Origin: Glycocaulis sp050485565
Lineage (GTDB): Bacteria; Pseudomonadota; Alphaproteobacteria; Caulobacterales; Maricaulaceae
Assembly: GCF_050485565.1 (NCBI RefSeq)
Contig: NZ_JBJHBQ010000004.1
Coordinates: forward strand, 186,001-250,000
Direction: 5' to 3'
DNA: 64,000 bases
In this document: piece after piece, positions 34,711 to 43,560 of the stretch
Numbering within the stretch: the stretch's first letter is position 1
Layout: every line of letters starts with the position of its first letter
Translations under genes and position numbers: made by a program
Notes under the pieces: model-generated
Told to the model about the DNA's origin: nothing
Databases searched by the model: none
Seen by the model: the letters and a program-made list of their open reading frames with translations, nothing else

Positions 34711-35838
34711 ATGGACCGGCACGATCCGACCCGCATGCAAGCCCTTGATAATCCATGGCCCGAAGCCGATGCGCTGGTCTATGATGCGGGCGTGAAGGCG
34801 CGCACCGATCACCTCTATGAGAAGGTGAAATCGGTGGTGACCCCAATGGAGTGGCCGCTGCATGCGCCGCTGATCGACGCGATCAACCGGCTGAAAATCG
34901 AGCGCGATGCTGTCATCCTCGCCCATAACTACATGACCGCCGACATCTTCCACACGGTGGGCGATATCATGGGGGACTCGCTCAAACTCGCGCAGGAAGC
35001 GGCGAAAACCGAGGCCCGCGTGATCGTGCAGGCGGGCGTGCATTTCATGGCCGAGACGGCGAAAATCCTCTCGCCGGAAAAGACCGTGCTGATCCCCGAT
35101 GAGCGCGCGGGCTGTTCGCTGGCTGCCTCCATCACCGGCGCGAACGTGCGCGCCATCCGAGAGGCTTATCCCGACTATCCCATCGTCACCTATGTGAACA
35201 CCTCGGCCGAGGTGAAGGCATATTCCGATATCTGCTGCACTTCGTCGAACGCCGTGCAGGTGGTCGAAGCCATCGCGGAGGAGTGGAATACCGATACGGT
35301 CATCCTCATTCCGGACGAATATCTCGCCAAGAATGTCGCGAGCCAGACCGATATCCGCATCCTCACCTGGAAAGGCTCCTGCGAGGTGCATGAGCAGTTC
35401 ACGGTGGAGGATATCGAGGCCCTGCGCGCCGCCCACCCCGAAGCCATGATCATCACCCACCCCGAGTGCCCGCCGGACGTGCTGAAAGCGGCTGATTTTG
35501 CGGGCTCCACCGGCGCGATGGCGGCCTATGTGAAGGATCACCAGCCGCAAACGGCCATCCTCATCACCGAGTGCTCGATGAGCGATAATGTGGCGGTGGA
35601 AAATCCGGGCGTGAACTTCGTAAAGCCCTGTAATCTCTGCCCGCACATGAAGCGCATCACGCTTAAAGGCATCTATGAGGCGCTGCGCGACATGAAGCAT
35701 GAAGTCCACGTGGACCCGCTGATCGCGGAGCGCGCGAAGGCCAGCGTGGACGCGATGCTGGCGCTGCCTTCGCTCGGCAAGCCGCCTGCCTTCGATACCA
35801 GCAAGCCTGCCGTCTCGATCCCCTATGTGAGCGTTTAG
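34711..35838 (+). CDS. nadA: Quinolinate synthase
   Basis: This 375-aa 4Fe-4S enzyme condenses iminoaspartate with dihydroxyacetone phosphate to quinolinate, the second step of de novo NAD synthesis. It includes AHNYMTADIFHTVGDIMGDSL, PDERAGCSLAASI (first ligand region), TYVNTSAEVKAYSDICCTS, PDEYLAKNVA, THPECPPDV and the C-terminal KPCNLCPHMKRITL ligand region. GGGAGAGGATGAG precedes the ATG. It is the first gene of nadA-nadB-nadC; a repeat lies between it and nadB. Confidence 0.96.
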   Translation: MDRHDPTRMQALDNPWPEADALVYDAGVKARTDHLYEKVKSVVTPMEWPLHAPLIDAINRLKIERDAVILAHNYMTADIFHTVGDIMGDSLKLAQEAAKTEARVIVQAGVHFMAETAKILSPEKTVLIPDERAGCSLAASITGANVRAIREAYPDYPIVTYVNTSAEVKAYSDICCTSSNAVQVVEAIAEEWNTDTVILIPDEYLAKNVASQTDIRILTWKGSCEVHEQFTVEDIEALRAAHPEAMIITHPECPPDVLKAADFAGSTGAMAAYVKDHQPQTAILITECSMSDNVAVENPGVNFVKPCNLCPHMKRITLKGIYEALRDMKHEVHVDPLIAERAKASVDAMLALPSLGKPPAFDTSKPAVSIPYVSV

Positions 35839-35847
35839 TCACTCGTT

Positions 35848-35911
35848 TCTCGTTTTCCCGGCGAACGCCGGGACCCAGAAAAAGCTGGGCACCGGCTCAT
35901 CCCGGTGAAAC
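35848..35911. repeat. Repeat inside the nadA-nadB gap
   Basis: TCTCGTTTTCCCGGCGAACGCC starts a 64-bp segment that ends CCCGGTGAAACG. It closely matches 7922-7984. It contains the hairpins CCCGGCG-AACGCCGGG and ACCGG...CCGGT, so it would also fold in the nadA-nadB messenger RNA. Confidence 0.7.
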
Positions 35912-35930
35912 GCGGATTAAAGGCTTTGAA

Positions 35931-37460
35931 GTGAACCACCCCCTCATCATCGTCGGCGCTGGCATAGCGGGCTTGTGGACCGTGCTGCATGCCGCGCCGC
36001 GCCGGGTGATCCTGCTGACGGGCGCGAAGCTGGGCGAGGGCTGCTCCACCGGCTGGGCGCAGGGCGGGGTGGCCGCAGCGCTGGGGGCCGATGACAGCCC
36101 GTCCTTGCATGCGCGCGACACGATTGCCGCTGGCGCCGGGCTGGTCGATGAGGCGGCAGCGCGCCTTCTGGCCGAAGCCGGACCTGCTGAGATCGAGGCA
36201 CTTTATGCGCTCGGCGCGCCGTTCGAGCGCGAGGCAGACGGCGGCTGGGCATTGTCGCGCGAAGCCGCCCATTCGCGCGCCCGCGTGGCGCGGGTGAAGG
36301 GCGATCAGGCCGGGGCGTGCATACTCGCCGCTTTGATCCGGGCCGTTCAGGCCGCGCCCCATATCGAGATCCGCGAGGGCTGGCGTGCAGCCGGCCTGAT
36401 CCCTGATGAACACGGCGGCTGTGCAGGCGTGATCGCCTCTGATGCGAGCGGCGCGCGCCACGACCTTCTGGCGAGCGATGTGGTGCTGGCGACGGGCAGT
36501 TTGTGCGGGCTCTATGGCGTGACGACGACGCCCGCCAGCAGCCAGGGTCAGGCGCTCAGCTGGGCAGCGCGGCTCGGCGCAGTCATTCAGGACCCGGAAT
36601 TTGTCCAGTTCCACCCCACGGCCATCGATGTGGGCCGCGATCCGGCACCGCTCGCCACTGAGGCCCTGCGCGGTGAGGGGGCAACCCTTATCGATGCGAA
36701 AGGCCATCGCTTCCTGCGCGGCGTTCACTCGCAAGCAGAGCTCGCCCCGCGCGATGTGGTGGCCCGCGCCGTCCATCGTCAGGTGAAGACCGGGCGGGGC
36801 GCGTATCTCGATGCCCGCGCGGCGGTAGGCGGGGAATTTCCGGAGCGCTTCCCGGCCGTGTTTGCCGCCTGCAGGGCGGCGGGCATTGATCCGCGTGTGC
36901 AGCCGATCCCGGTCGCGCCTGCCGCGCATTATCACATGGGTGGCGTGGCGACGGACACCGAAGGCTTTACCGGCGTGCCGGGCCTGTGGGCCGTGGGCGA
37001 GTGCGCCTCCACCGGCGTGCATGGCGCGAACCGGCTGGCCTCGAACTCCCTGCTGGAAGGGCTGGTGTTCGGGCGGCGGGCGGCAGAGGCGCTGAAGAAC
37101 GCCTCCCAGCGCGCGCTGACGCCGCTGGAGGCCGATCCTGCCCCGTCATTGCCCGCTGAGGCGCTTGGTACCTTGCGCGCCGCCATGGCGATGCAGGCAG
37201 GCGTGGAGCGCGAGGCGGCGGGGCTGGCCCGCCTGCTTGATCTTATCGACACGCTGGAAGCAGCTCACGGCGAAGCCGATGCGCTGGTCGCTGCGCGTTT
37301 TGTGGCGGCCGGGGCGTTGACCCGCACCGAGAGCCGGGGCGGACATTTCCGCTGCGACCATCCCGCCACCGCCGCGACGGCCACGCATACCCGCCTGACG
37401 CTCGCAGAAGCGCGCGCCGTGAATTCTCACATTTCCCCGCTGGCGGAGCCTGCCGAATGA
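35931..37460 (+). CDS. nadB: L-aspartate oxidase
   Basis: This 509-aa FAD enzyme converts aspartate to iminoaspartate, which nadA consumes. It has the FAD motif LIIVGAGIAGLWTVLHA, GCSTGWAQGGVAAALGADD, QFHPTAIDVG, GEGATLIDAKGHRFL, and HYHMGGVATDTEGFTGVPG with ASTGVHGANRLASNSLLEG near the C-terminal FAD region. The start is GTG 35931 immediately after the repeat; no strong ribosome-binding site is visible. Its stop overlaps the nadC ATG by four bases. Confidence 0.95.
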   Translation: MNHPLIIVGAGIAGLWTVLHAAPRRVILLTGAKLGEGCSTGWAQGGVAAALGADDSPSLHARDTIAAGAGLVDEAAARLLAEAGPAEIEALYALGAPFEREADGGWALSREAAHSRARVARVKGDQAGACILAALIRAVQAAPHIEIREGWRAAGLIPDEHGGCAGVIASDASGARHDLLASDVVLATGSLCGLYGVTTTPASSQGQALSWAARLGAVIQDPEFVQFHPTAIDVGRDPAPLATEALRGEGATLIDAKGHRFLRGVHSQAELAPRDVVARAVHRQVKTGRGAYLDARAAVGGEFPERFPAVFAACRAAGIDPRVQPIPVAPAAHYHMGGVATDTEGFTGVPGLWAVGECASTGVHGANRLASNSLLEGLVFGRRAAEALKNASQRALTPLEADPAPSLPAEALGTLRAAMAMQAGVEREAAGLARLLDLIDTLEAAHGEADALVAARFVAAGALTRTESRGGHFRCDHPATAATATHTRLTLAEARAVNSHISPLAEPAE

Positions 37461-38290
37461 ACAGCTCCTACCTCACCGACATCGTCGCCCGCGCGCTGGC
37501 CGAGGATCTGGGCGGGCGCGGCGATGTGACCAGCGAGGCGGTGATCCCCGCCCACGCCCATGCCGCGTTCGTGATTGCGTCGCGGGGCGAGGGCGTGCTG
37601 TCAGGCCAGGCGGTGGCAGCTGAAGTCTTCCGCCAGTGCGACCCCACGCTGAAGACCTTTTGGCGCGCGAAGGATGGCGACAGGTTGGCCGCAGGCGATG
37701 TGGTGCTGGCGGTGGAAGGTTCTGTCCGCGCCATCCTGATCGCCGAGCGTACAGCATTGAACTTCCTCGGGCGCCTTAGCGGTATCGCCACGCTGACGAG
37801 GCTGTATGTCGAGGCGGTGAAGGGCACCGGCGTGACAATCGCCCACACCCGCAAGACCACGCCGACCCTTCGCGCGCTGGAACTCAGCGCGGTACGCGCT
37901 GGCGGCGGGGCGAGCCATCGCTTCGGGCTCGATGATGCTATCCTCATTAAGGACAATCACGTGGCGGTTGCGGGCAGCGTCGGCGAGGCTGTCCGGCGCG
38001 CGAAAGCCCATGCCGGGCATATGACACGGGTGGCCGTCGAGATTGACCGGCTGGACCAGCTCGATGACGCGCTGGCAGCGGGCGCAGAGAGCGTGCTGCT
38101 CGACAATTTCCCGCTGGATGACATGAAGGCTGCCGTGAAAGCCGCCAAGGGCAAGGTCACCTTGGAGGCGTCCGGCGGCGTCACCCTTTCCACCATCCGC
38201 GCGATTGCTGAGACGGGCGTCGACGTGATCTCGGTCGGTGCGCTCACCCACTCCGCCCCGAATTTCGATTTCGGCATGGATGAGGGGTAG
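37457..38290 (+). CDS. nadC: Nicotinate-nucleotide pyrophosphorylase (carboxylating)
   Basis: This 277-aa enzyme forms nicotinate mononucleotide from quinolinate and PRPP, the third step of the pathway. It shows ALAEDLGGRGDVTSEAVIP, the PRPP-related GEGVLSGQAVA, ERTALNFLGRLSGIATLT, AHTRKTTPTLRALELSAVRAGGG and ASGGVTLSTIRAIAETGVDVIS. It overlaps nadB and ends the operon; the following 211-bp gap is filled by repeats. Confidence 0.96.
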   Translation: MNSSYLTDIVARALAEDLGGRGDVTSEAVIPAHAHAAFVIASRGEGVLSGQAVAAEVFRQCDPTLKTFWRAKDGDRLAAGDVVLAVEGSVRAILIAERTALNFLGRLSGIATLTRLYVEAVKGTGVTIAHTRKTTPTLRALELSAVRAGGGASHRFGLDDAILIKDNHVAVAGSVGEAVRRAKAHAGHMTRVAVEIDRLDQLDDALAAGAESVLLDNFPLDDMKAAVKAAKGKVTLEASGGVTLSTIRAIAETGVDVISVGALTHSAPNFDFGMDEG

Positions 38291-38312
38291 GGGCTTTCCC
38301 TGCGGCCCATCA

Positions 38313-38490
38313 TTGTCATGGCCCTGTCTAAAGCCCTCGTCCTTCGAGACGGCTTCTGACGAAGCCCCTCAGGATGAGGGCTTTAGGTGCGCTTTTCCCT
38401 CATCCTGAGGGTGAGCGAAGCGAACGTCTCGAAGGACGAGGGAAAAGCAAACTCTCAGGCATGGATCCCCGCCTGCGTGGGGATGACGAC
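38313..38490. repeat. Composite repeat, near-copy of the 13675-13792 element
   Basis: AAGCCCTCGTCCTTCGAGAC (from 38331) through CTCGAAGGACGAGGG (to about 38444) is almost identical to the copy after rnhB, and ACTCTCAGGCATGGAT follows in both. It separates the convergent nadC and aminotransferase genes. Confidence 0.8.
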
Positions 38491-38501
38491 GAAAGAGAAA
38501 C

Positions 38502-40193
38502 CTACTCCACCGGCAGGGAGAACTGGCGCAAGGACTCCACCGCTTCAGGCAGTCTGGGCCGGGCATCCGGGCAGGGCGAGAGGGCGCAGGCGCGCGTAGC
38601 AGCTTCGTCCAGCAGGGCGGCAAACAGCGCGCTGCGATCATCACTGCGTTCGCCGCAGAGCGCCTCGCGTGCATCCGTGCGTGCCGCCCCGCGCCAGCTC
38701 CACGCGCCGCTGGATACGTCAAAGCTGTAAAGGTCGAGGAACTTCCAGCCTTCAGCCGACAGGAAGGCGATGGCGTCAATGAGATAGCCGATCTCGGCCT
38801 CGTCCATTGCCCAGTGCAGGCTGACCCGGCTCCAGCCCGGCCTCAGGCCCGCATGACCGGAGAGGACGGCCTGCCGATAGGCCATCGCCTCGTCCTCGCC
38901 CAGACCCAGCAGATCGTGCGCGTACGGCCCGGCGCAGGCACAACCCGCCCGTGCCTGAATACCGAACAGATCGCTCAGCAATGTCGTTACGAAGCGCGGA
39001 TGCAGCCAGCCGCCGCGCGGATCACGCAAGTTGAACGACACGATGGCGAGCCGCCGGGACGGGTCTTGCGGGCCTAAAATCTCGACGCCGGGACAGTCCT
39101 GCCACGCCGTGAAAGCGCGTCTAAGATAGTCCTGCTCGATTGCGTGCAGGCGTTCCAGCCCCAGCGCATCGCGCAGCTCCAGCGCCAGTGCGGCGCGTAC
39201 CAGCTGGGGCAGGCCCGGTGTGCCGGCCTTTTCGCGCGCTTCCACATCATCGAGGAAGTCATGCCCGCCATCCCACACATAGCGCACCGTGCCGCCCGCG
39301 CAGCAGGTGGGGGGCAGGTCATTGCGATAGAGCGCGGTGTTGAACACCAGCACGCCGCATGATCCCGGCCCGCCGACGAATTTGTGCGGCGAGAACGACA
39401 CCGCATCGATGGCGGCATCGGGGTCATCTGCGGGGTGCATGTCGATTGCCGTGTAGGGCGCGCTGGCCGCGCAATCGAGCGCCAGAATGGCGTCATGCGC
39501 GTGCAGGAGCTTCGCCAGACGGCGCACATCTGTGATGATACCGGTGACGTTGGAGGCCGCCGAGAACGCACCAATGCGCATACGGCCCTGCCATTGCGGG
39601 GCTTTCAGAAGGGTTTCCAGCGCCGCAAAGTCTATCCCGCCATCGCGGCAGAGCTTCACCCGCACCACTTCGGCCATGCTTTCGCGCCAGCTCAGCTCGT
39701 TTGAATGGTGCTCGTAGGGGCCGACAAAGACCACGGGGCGCGTGGCGGCAAGATGGGCGTCCAGCGCCGCTTTCGCCTCTGGCCCCAGAGCGGCGCTGAC
39801 AGCATCGCCCATGCGGGCAAGGCTCGCGGGTGGGCAGGCAATCCCGAGGATTTCCTGCAGCTTGTGGATGGCGGCGGTGGCGCCTGCGCCGCACGGGATG
39901 AGCGCGTCGTCTTCCGACGCATTCACCGCGCGCTTGATGGTGGTTTCGGCCGCTTTCAGCCAGGCATTGGAGGCCCGGCCCGTGGCACTGTCTTCAGTAT
40001 GCGGATTGGCGAGGAGGGTATGGAGCGCAACTATCTGGTCTTCCACCGCGCGGTGCGGGCGGCCGGAGGCGGTATAGTCTGCATAGACAAGCGGGCGCTC
40101 CCCGAACGGCGTACGGATCATGCCATGCCGGGCGGACAGCCCTTCGCGCAGCGTGTCCACGTTACGGGTGCCTGAAATGTCTGTCGCAGCCAT
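38502..40193 (-). CDS. Aminotransferase class V-fold PLP enzyme (cysteine desulfurase-like)
   Basis: This 563-aa protein has the fold-type I core: PLVYADYTASGRPHRAVED, IPCGAGATAAIHKL, PYEHHSNELSWRES, LDCAASAPYTAIDM (cofactor Asp) and AVSFSPHKFVGGPGSCGVL (PLP-binding Lys). It is longer than a typical 400-residue desulfurase because of C-terminal sequence beyond about residue 430. The reaction is unclear: beta-lyase or desulfurase chemistry is plausible. It diverges from an Lrp/AsnC regulator, which probably controls it. Confidence 0.85.
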   Translation of the reverse strand: MAATDISGTRNVDTLREGLSARHGMIRTPFGERPLVYADYTASGRPHRAVEDQIVALHTLLANPHTEDSATGRASNAWLKAAETTIKRAVNASEDDALIPCGAGATAAIHKLQEILGIACPPASLARMGDAVSAALGPEAKAALDAHLAATRPVVFVGPYEHHSNELSWRESMAEVVRVKLCRDGGIDFAALETLLKAPQWQGRMRIGAFSAASNVTGIITDVRRLAKLLHAHDAILALDCAASAPYTAIDMHPADDPDAAIDAVSFSPHKFVGGPGSCGVLVFNTALYRNDLPPTCCAGGTVRYVWDGGHDFLDDVEAREKAGTPGLPQLVRAALALELRDALGLERLHAIEQDYLRRAFTAWQDCPGVEILGPQDPSRRLAIVSFNLRDPRGGWLHPRFVTTLLSDLFGIQARAGCACAGPYAHDLLGLGEDEAMAYRQAVLSGHAGLRPGWSRVSLHWAMDEAEIGYLIDAIAFLSAEGWKFLDLYSFDVSSGAWSWRGAARTDAREALCGERSDDRSALFAALLDEAATRACALSPCPDARPRLPEAVESLRQFSLPVE

Positions 40194-40273
40194 GATTCCT
40201 CCTCTTGCTGTCAGGAAATCACGGCTTGCTGAGTGTTTTTGACCTATTTCAGCGCGTATTCTCGCGTATAGTA

Positions 40274-40284
40274 GTGAAAATCAC
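40274..40284. promoter_or_regulatory. Short inverted repeat between aminotransferase and Lrp genes
   Basis: GTGA-AAA-TCAC at 40274-40284 lies 18 bp before the lrp-type ATG, in the divergent gap. It is a candidate operator for the Lrp-type regulator, though it is short and could be chance. Confidence 0.25.
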
Positions 40285-40301
40285 CATGAAAGGCCGCGCC
40301 T

Positions 40302-40757
40302 ATGCAGCTTGACGACCACGACCGGAAGATTTTGCGCCTGTTGCAGGCCAATGCGGACCAGACCGTGCAGGAGCTGGCCGATGCGGTGGGCCTCAGCGCG
40401 ACGCCTGTCAACCGGCGCATCAAACGCATGGAGGCGGCGGGTCTGATCCGGGGGCGCGTTGCCCTCATCGATCAGGAAGGGCTGGGCCTGCGCGCCACGC
40501 TTTTCATCTTCGTGAAAACCAGCCGCCATGATGCCGACTGGCTGGAACGCTTCTCCAGAGGCGTCGCGCGCCTGCCGGAAGTCATCGAGTTCTACCGGAT
40601 GAGCGGTGAGGTGGACTATCTCATCAAGATCGCCCTGCCGGAGATTGCCGATTATGATGCGTTCTACAAGAAACTGATCGCCATCGCGCCATTGTCCGAT
40701 GTCAGCGCCAGCTTTGCGATGGAAGCGATCAAGAACACGACCGAACTGCCGGTTTGA
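40302..40757 (+). CDS. Lrp/AsnC-family transcriptional regulator
   Basis: This 151-aa regulator has an N-terminal helix-turn-helix (LDDHDRKILRLLQANADQTVQ, then ELADAVGLSATPVNRRIKRM) and a C-terminal RAM ligand-sensing domain (EVIEFYRMSGEVDYLIKIAL). Such proteins sense amino acids and form octamers. It is divergent from the class V aminotransferase gene and is convergent with the NrdJ-derived gene, 6 bp apart. Amino-acid control of the aminotransferase is a reasonable inference. Confidence 0.93.
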   Translation: MQLDDHDRKILRLLQANADQTVQELADAVGLSATPVNRRIKRMEAAGLIRGRVALIDQEGLGLRATLFIFVKTSRHDADWLERFSRGVARLPEVIEFYRMSGEVDYLIKIALPEIADYDAFYKKLIAIAPLSDVSASFAMEAIKNTTELPV

Positions 40758-40763
40758 GGGGGA

Positions 40764-43301
40764 TCACCCCTCCGGCAGGGCGCCGGACCAGTCGCAGGCT
40801 TCGCAGTTCAGCTCGGTACCCGCTTCAACCAGCGTGAAATGTCCGCATTTGGGGCAAGGCTCGCCCGAATAGACCGGTTCGGGGAGGGTAGCGGGCGAGG
40901 CATCGCCCTTGCGCCCTGATCCGCTGGCGGGCGCAGGGCTGGGTTTGCGCGGCTGGCTGCCCAGCATTACCACATTGTCGGGCAGCTGCCCGCGTGAAAA
41001 GCCCTTGGAGATCAGGCGTGAAGCCTCCTCACCGGTGATGACCTTCTCGCTCGCCACACCATTACCGATGCCGCCCGGATCGGATTTGCGCGCATCGGTC
41101 TGGGCAAGGTCCTCGCGGCCGAGATACGACACGCCCAGCTCCCGGAAGAGATAGTCGAGGATGGAGGTCGCGTGCTTGATGGAATCGTTGCCTTCCACCG
41201 GGCCGGCGGGCTCGAACCGCGTGAACACATAGGCGTCGACATATTCTTCCAGCGGCACGCCGTATTGCAGGCCGATGGAGATGGAGATGGCGAAATTGTT
41301 CATCAGGGAGCGGAAGGCCGCGCCCTCCTTATGCATGTCGATGAAGATCTCGCCGAGCTCGCCATCCTCAAACTCGCCGGTGTGCAGATAGACCTTGTGG
41401 CCACCCACGGTGGATTTCTGGATATAGCCTTTGCGGCGGTCAGGCAGCTTGCGGCGGCTGGCCGCGCGCTCCACCGGACGCTCCACCACGCGCTCGACAA
41501 TGCGCTCCTCGGTGAAGACCGGGCGCTCGCCCCGGTCGGCGCTGTCAAACTCGATCGTGGCCAGCAGATCGTAGAGCGCCTCGCCCTCGCGGCGGATGCG
41601 GATCGCTTTAAGGCCCTCACGCGCGGCCGAAAGAATGAGCGCGGAAACATCATCAATCGTGGCGTGGCCCGGCAGGACCAGATCAAGGCCTGCAGGGGCC
41701 TCCAGAGCGCCTTCCAGCGCCGCGGCCATGGCAAGGCGGGCCTCGGGCGTGACGGGCGCCAGCGCGGCTCTAAACGCCTCTGGCAGGGCCTCACAGGTGT
41801 GCAGCTCGCCCGTGCCATGCACCCAGCGCTCTGCCGCCTCTATCTCCAGCGCGGAGACGCCAAACGCTTCCAGGAGGCGCGTGCCGGCCTGCTCCAGCCG
41901 CTCCGGGTTCAGCCCGCAGCGCTGGGCGATCTCGTCGCCCACCGTCCAGCGGTTGAAGGCGTGGCGCACCGGCGCGCCGTCGGCGATCATCGTCTCGATG
42001 CGGGCAAGAGCATTCGCGTCCAGCCCCGCCTCTTTCAGCGCGCCCAGCCAGCCGGGATTAAGGCCCGACAACGTGCCTGCGCCAAAGGCGTGGGCGAGGG
42101 CGGCCGTCGCCGTGTCTGTATCCAGCTTCGCCAGCAGGGTTTGCGCAAAGCTGCGCGCGGCGGGCGAGTTGCTGGCGATGCCCGCCGGGTCGATACCGTG
42201 CGTGGCGAGCGCCAGATGGCCCGCGATTTCGGCGGGCACGGGGCCGGTGATGACCGGAGCCGCACTTGTCTCACGAACGAGGCTCGCCAGCGCAGCGGCG
42301 CGGGCGCGGCCCTCATCGCTGTCATAGGCAAGCCCTTCCAGCGCGAGCGCCGCGCCTAGCCCGGCGAGCAGCAGGCTGCCTTCGGCCTTGTCCGCCACGA
42401 GGCCCCACAGCGCCGCGGCGTGTTCCAGCGCAGCGTCATCGCCTGCAAAGGCAGAGAGGTCGAGCACGATGGCGGGTTCGGGCAGAACCGCATCGTCAAA
42501 GCGCAAGGCGGGCTGGCCATGGGTCCAGATCGTCGCGGCGAGATCACGCAAGAAAGCGCGCGCGCCCTGATCGGTGTCGGTCAGCAGGTTCGCGCCGATC
42601 TCGATCACCGGATTGACCGGCATGTCGGGCACGAAGCCCGCGCCATCCTCGATCGTGTCGATGCCCTGGCGGGCGCGGGCAATCGCGCGCTCGATCATCG
42701 CGTCCGGCACACCGTCGCGCCGTGCGGCGCGCACAGAGCGGGCAAGGGCGCGGTTATGGCGCGGGTCAAAGCACTCGCCCTCGCTGCCATCACAATTGAT
42801 GCAGGCGAGCGCCACCGCTTCCAGCCGGTCGCGCACGATGCGCGCGCCGACATCGCTGGCCGCGCCCGCCATCGCGGCGGTGTTGATCATGCTGATCAGC
42901 GCGCCGGCCTCGAACGGGCCGCTGGCCAGCGTTTCCAGCGGCATGTCGGCTTCCGTCTCGCCGCGCCATAGATGCGGGGCAGGGCAGGCTTCGCGCGCGG
43001 CGAGGCTCGCGAGGATTTCTGCCGCCTCGATACTGTCAGGTTTCACGCCCGCCAGAGCGGCCAGCGACGCGGCGGTGCTTTCCAGCGCCTTGCGCCCGTC
43101 CAGCATGCCCCCTGAAACGTCCGCCCCGGTAAGAAGCCCCAGCGCCGTCACCGCGCTTTCGGGCCAGCCTGCAGGCGCGCTGATTTTCACCGCATGGGGG
43201 GTGAGCGCGTCCGGGTCAGCATTGCCCGCCAGATGGTCGGCAAACTCCAGCCCCGCCAGCGGATCGGCACCTTCTTTGGTCAGGCGGTGTTGGATCGTCA
43301 T
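40764..43301 (-). CDS. NrdJ-derived TSCPD protein lacking ribonucleotide reductase catalytic motifs
   Basis: This 845-aa protein has a C-terminal half (from about residue 616) closely matching the end of class II (B12-dependent) ribonucleotide reductase NrdJ: KLPDRRKGYIQKSTVGGHKV, GEIFIDMHKEGAAFRSLMNN, GLQYGVPLEEYVDAYVFTRF, then a zinc ribbon (CPKC...CEAC at 816-836). Earlier regions keep recognisable NrdJ pieces in order: VALACINCDGSEGECFDP (about 163-180), AYDSDEGRA (325-333), HAFNRWTVGDEI (447-458) and HATIDDV (546-552). The NPCxE loop, the CNLAS segment and the glycine-rich nucleotide loop are absent, and there is no Cys at all between residues 178 and 461, where active-site cysteines should be. 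Alphaproteobacterial NrdJ is about 1,200 residues. It is thus an apparent pseudoenzyme, still intact as an open frame. The start is ATG 43301. Confidence 0.85.
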   Translation of the reverse strand: MTIQHRLTKEGADPLAGLEFADHLAGNADPDALTPHAVKISAPAGWPESAVTALGLLTGADVSGGMLDGRKALESTAASLAALAGVKPDSIEAAEILASLAAREACPAPHLWRGETEADMPLETLASGPFEAGALISMINTAAMAGAASDVGARIVRDRLEAVALACINCDGSEGECFDPRHNRALARSVRAARRDGVPDAMIERAIARARQGIDTIEDGAGFVPDMPVNPVIEIGANLLTDTDQGARAFLRDLAATIWTHGQPALRFDDAVLPEPAIVLDLSAFAGDDAALEHAAALWGLVADKAEGSLLLAGLGAALALEGLAYDSDEGRARAAALASLVRETSAAPVITGPVPAEIAGHLALATHGIDPAGIASNSPAARSFAQTLLAKLDTDTATAALAHAFGAGTLSGLNPGWLGALKEAGLDANALARIETMIADGAPVRHAFNRWTVGDEIAQRCGLNPERLEQAGTRLLEAFGVSALEIEAAERWVHGTGELHTCEALPEAFRAALAPVTPEARLAMAAALEGALEAPAGLDLVLPGHATIDDVSALILSAAREGLKAIRIRREGEALYDLLATIEFDSADRGERPVFTEERIVERVVERPVERAASRRKLPDRRKGYIQKSTVGGHKVYLHTGEFEDGELGEIFIDMHKEGAAFRSLMNNFAISISIGLQYGVPLEEYVDAYVFTRFEPAGPVEGNDSIKHATSILDYLFRELGVSYLGREDLAQTDARKSDPGGIGNGVASEKVITGEEASRLISKGFSRGQLPDNVVMLGSQPRKPSPAPASGSGRKGDASPATLPEPVYSGEPCPKCGHFTLVEAGTELNCEACDWSGALPEG

Positions 43302-43381
43302 GGCGCGGACACTTCCCTGTTTGCCGCCCTGCGGGCGGCAGCCCTTCCCGCCGCGCCCGAAGGCTTTCGGGCAGCGGACGC

Positions 43382-43425
43382 GAATCACTCATTACAAATG
43401 ATACCGCCTCCGGGGGAGGTGAGTC
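43382..43425. promoter_or_regulatory. Two GANTC sites in the upstream region of the NrdJ-derived gene
   Basis: GAATC (43382-43386) and GAGTC (43421-43425) lie 80-125 bp upstream of the start at 43301. GANTC is the CcrM target and is scarce in Caulobacterales genomes, so two in one promoter region hint at cell-cycle control. The region 43302-43560 otherwise contains G/C-rich hairpins and no gene. Confidence 0.4.
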
Positions 43426-43560
43426 GAAGGACGGGGTGGGGCCTGCAGCTATTTCAGAAAATAGTTATCCCCTGTCGAAAAACGTCGGAGATACTAGTGC
43501 CGCCACAAGCACGCTAAGGCTGGAGGTGCGTCATAGGGACTCCACAATCACTCTCCGCTG

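Noticed and set aside
43302..43560. Possible cobalamin riboswitch upstream of the NrdJ-derived gene
   Set aside because: No B12-box-like sequence was found on the relevant strand; the hairpins look like the dispersed G/C-rich repeats.
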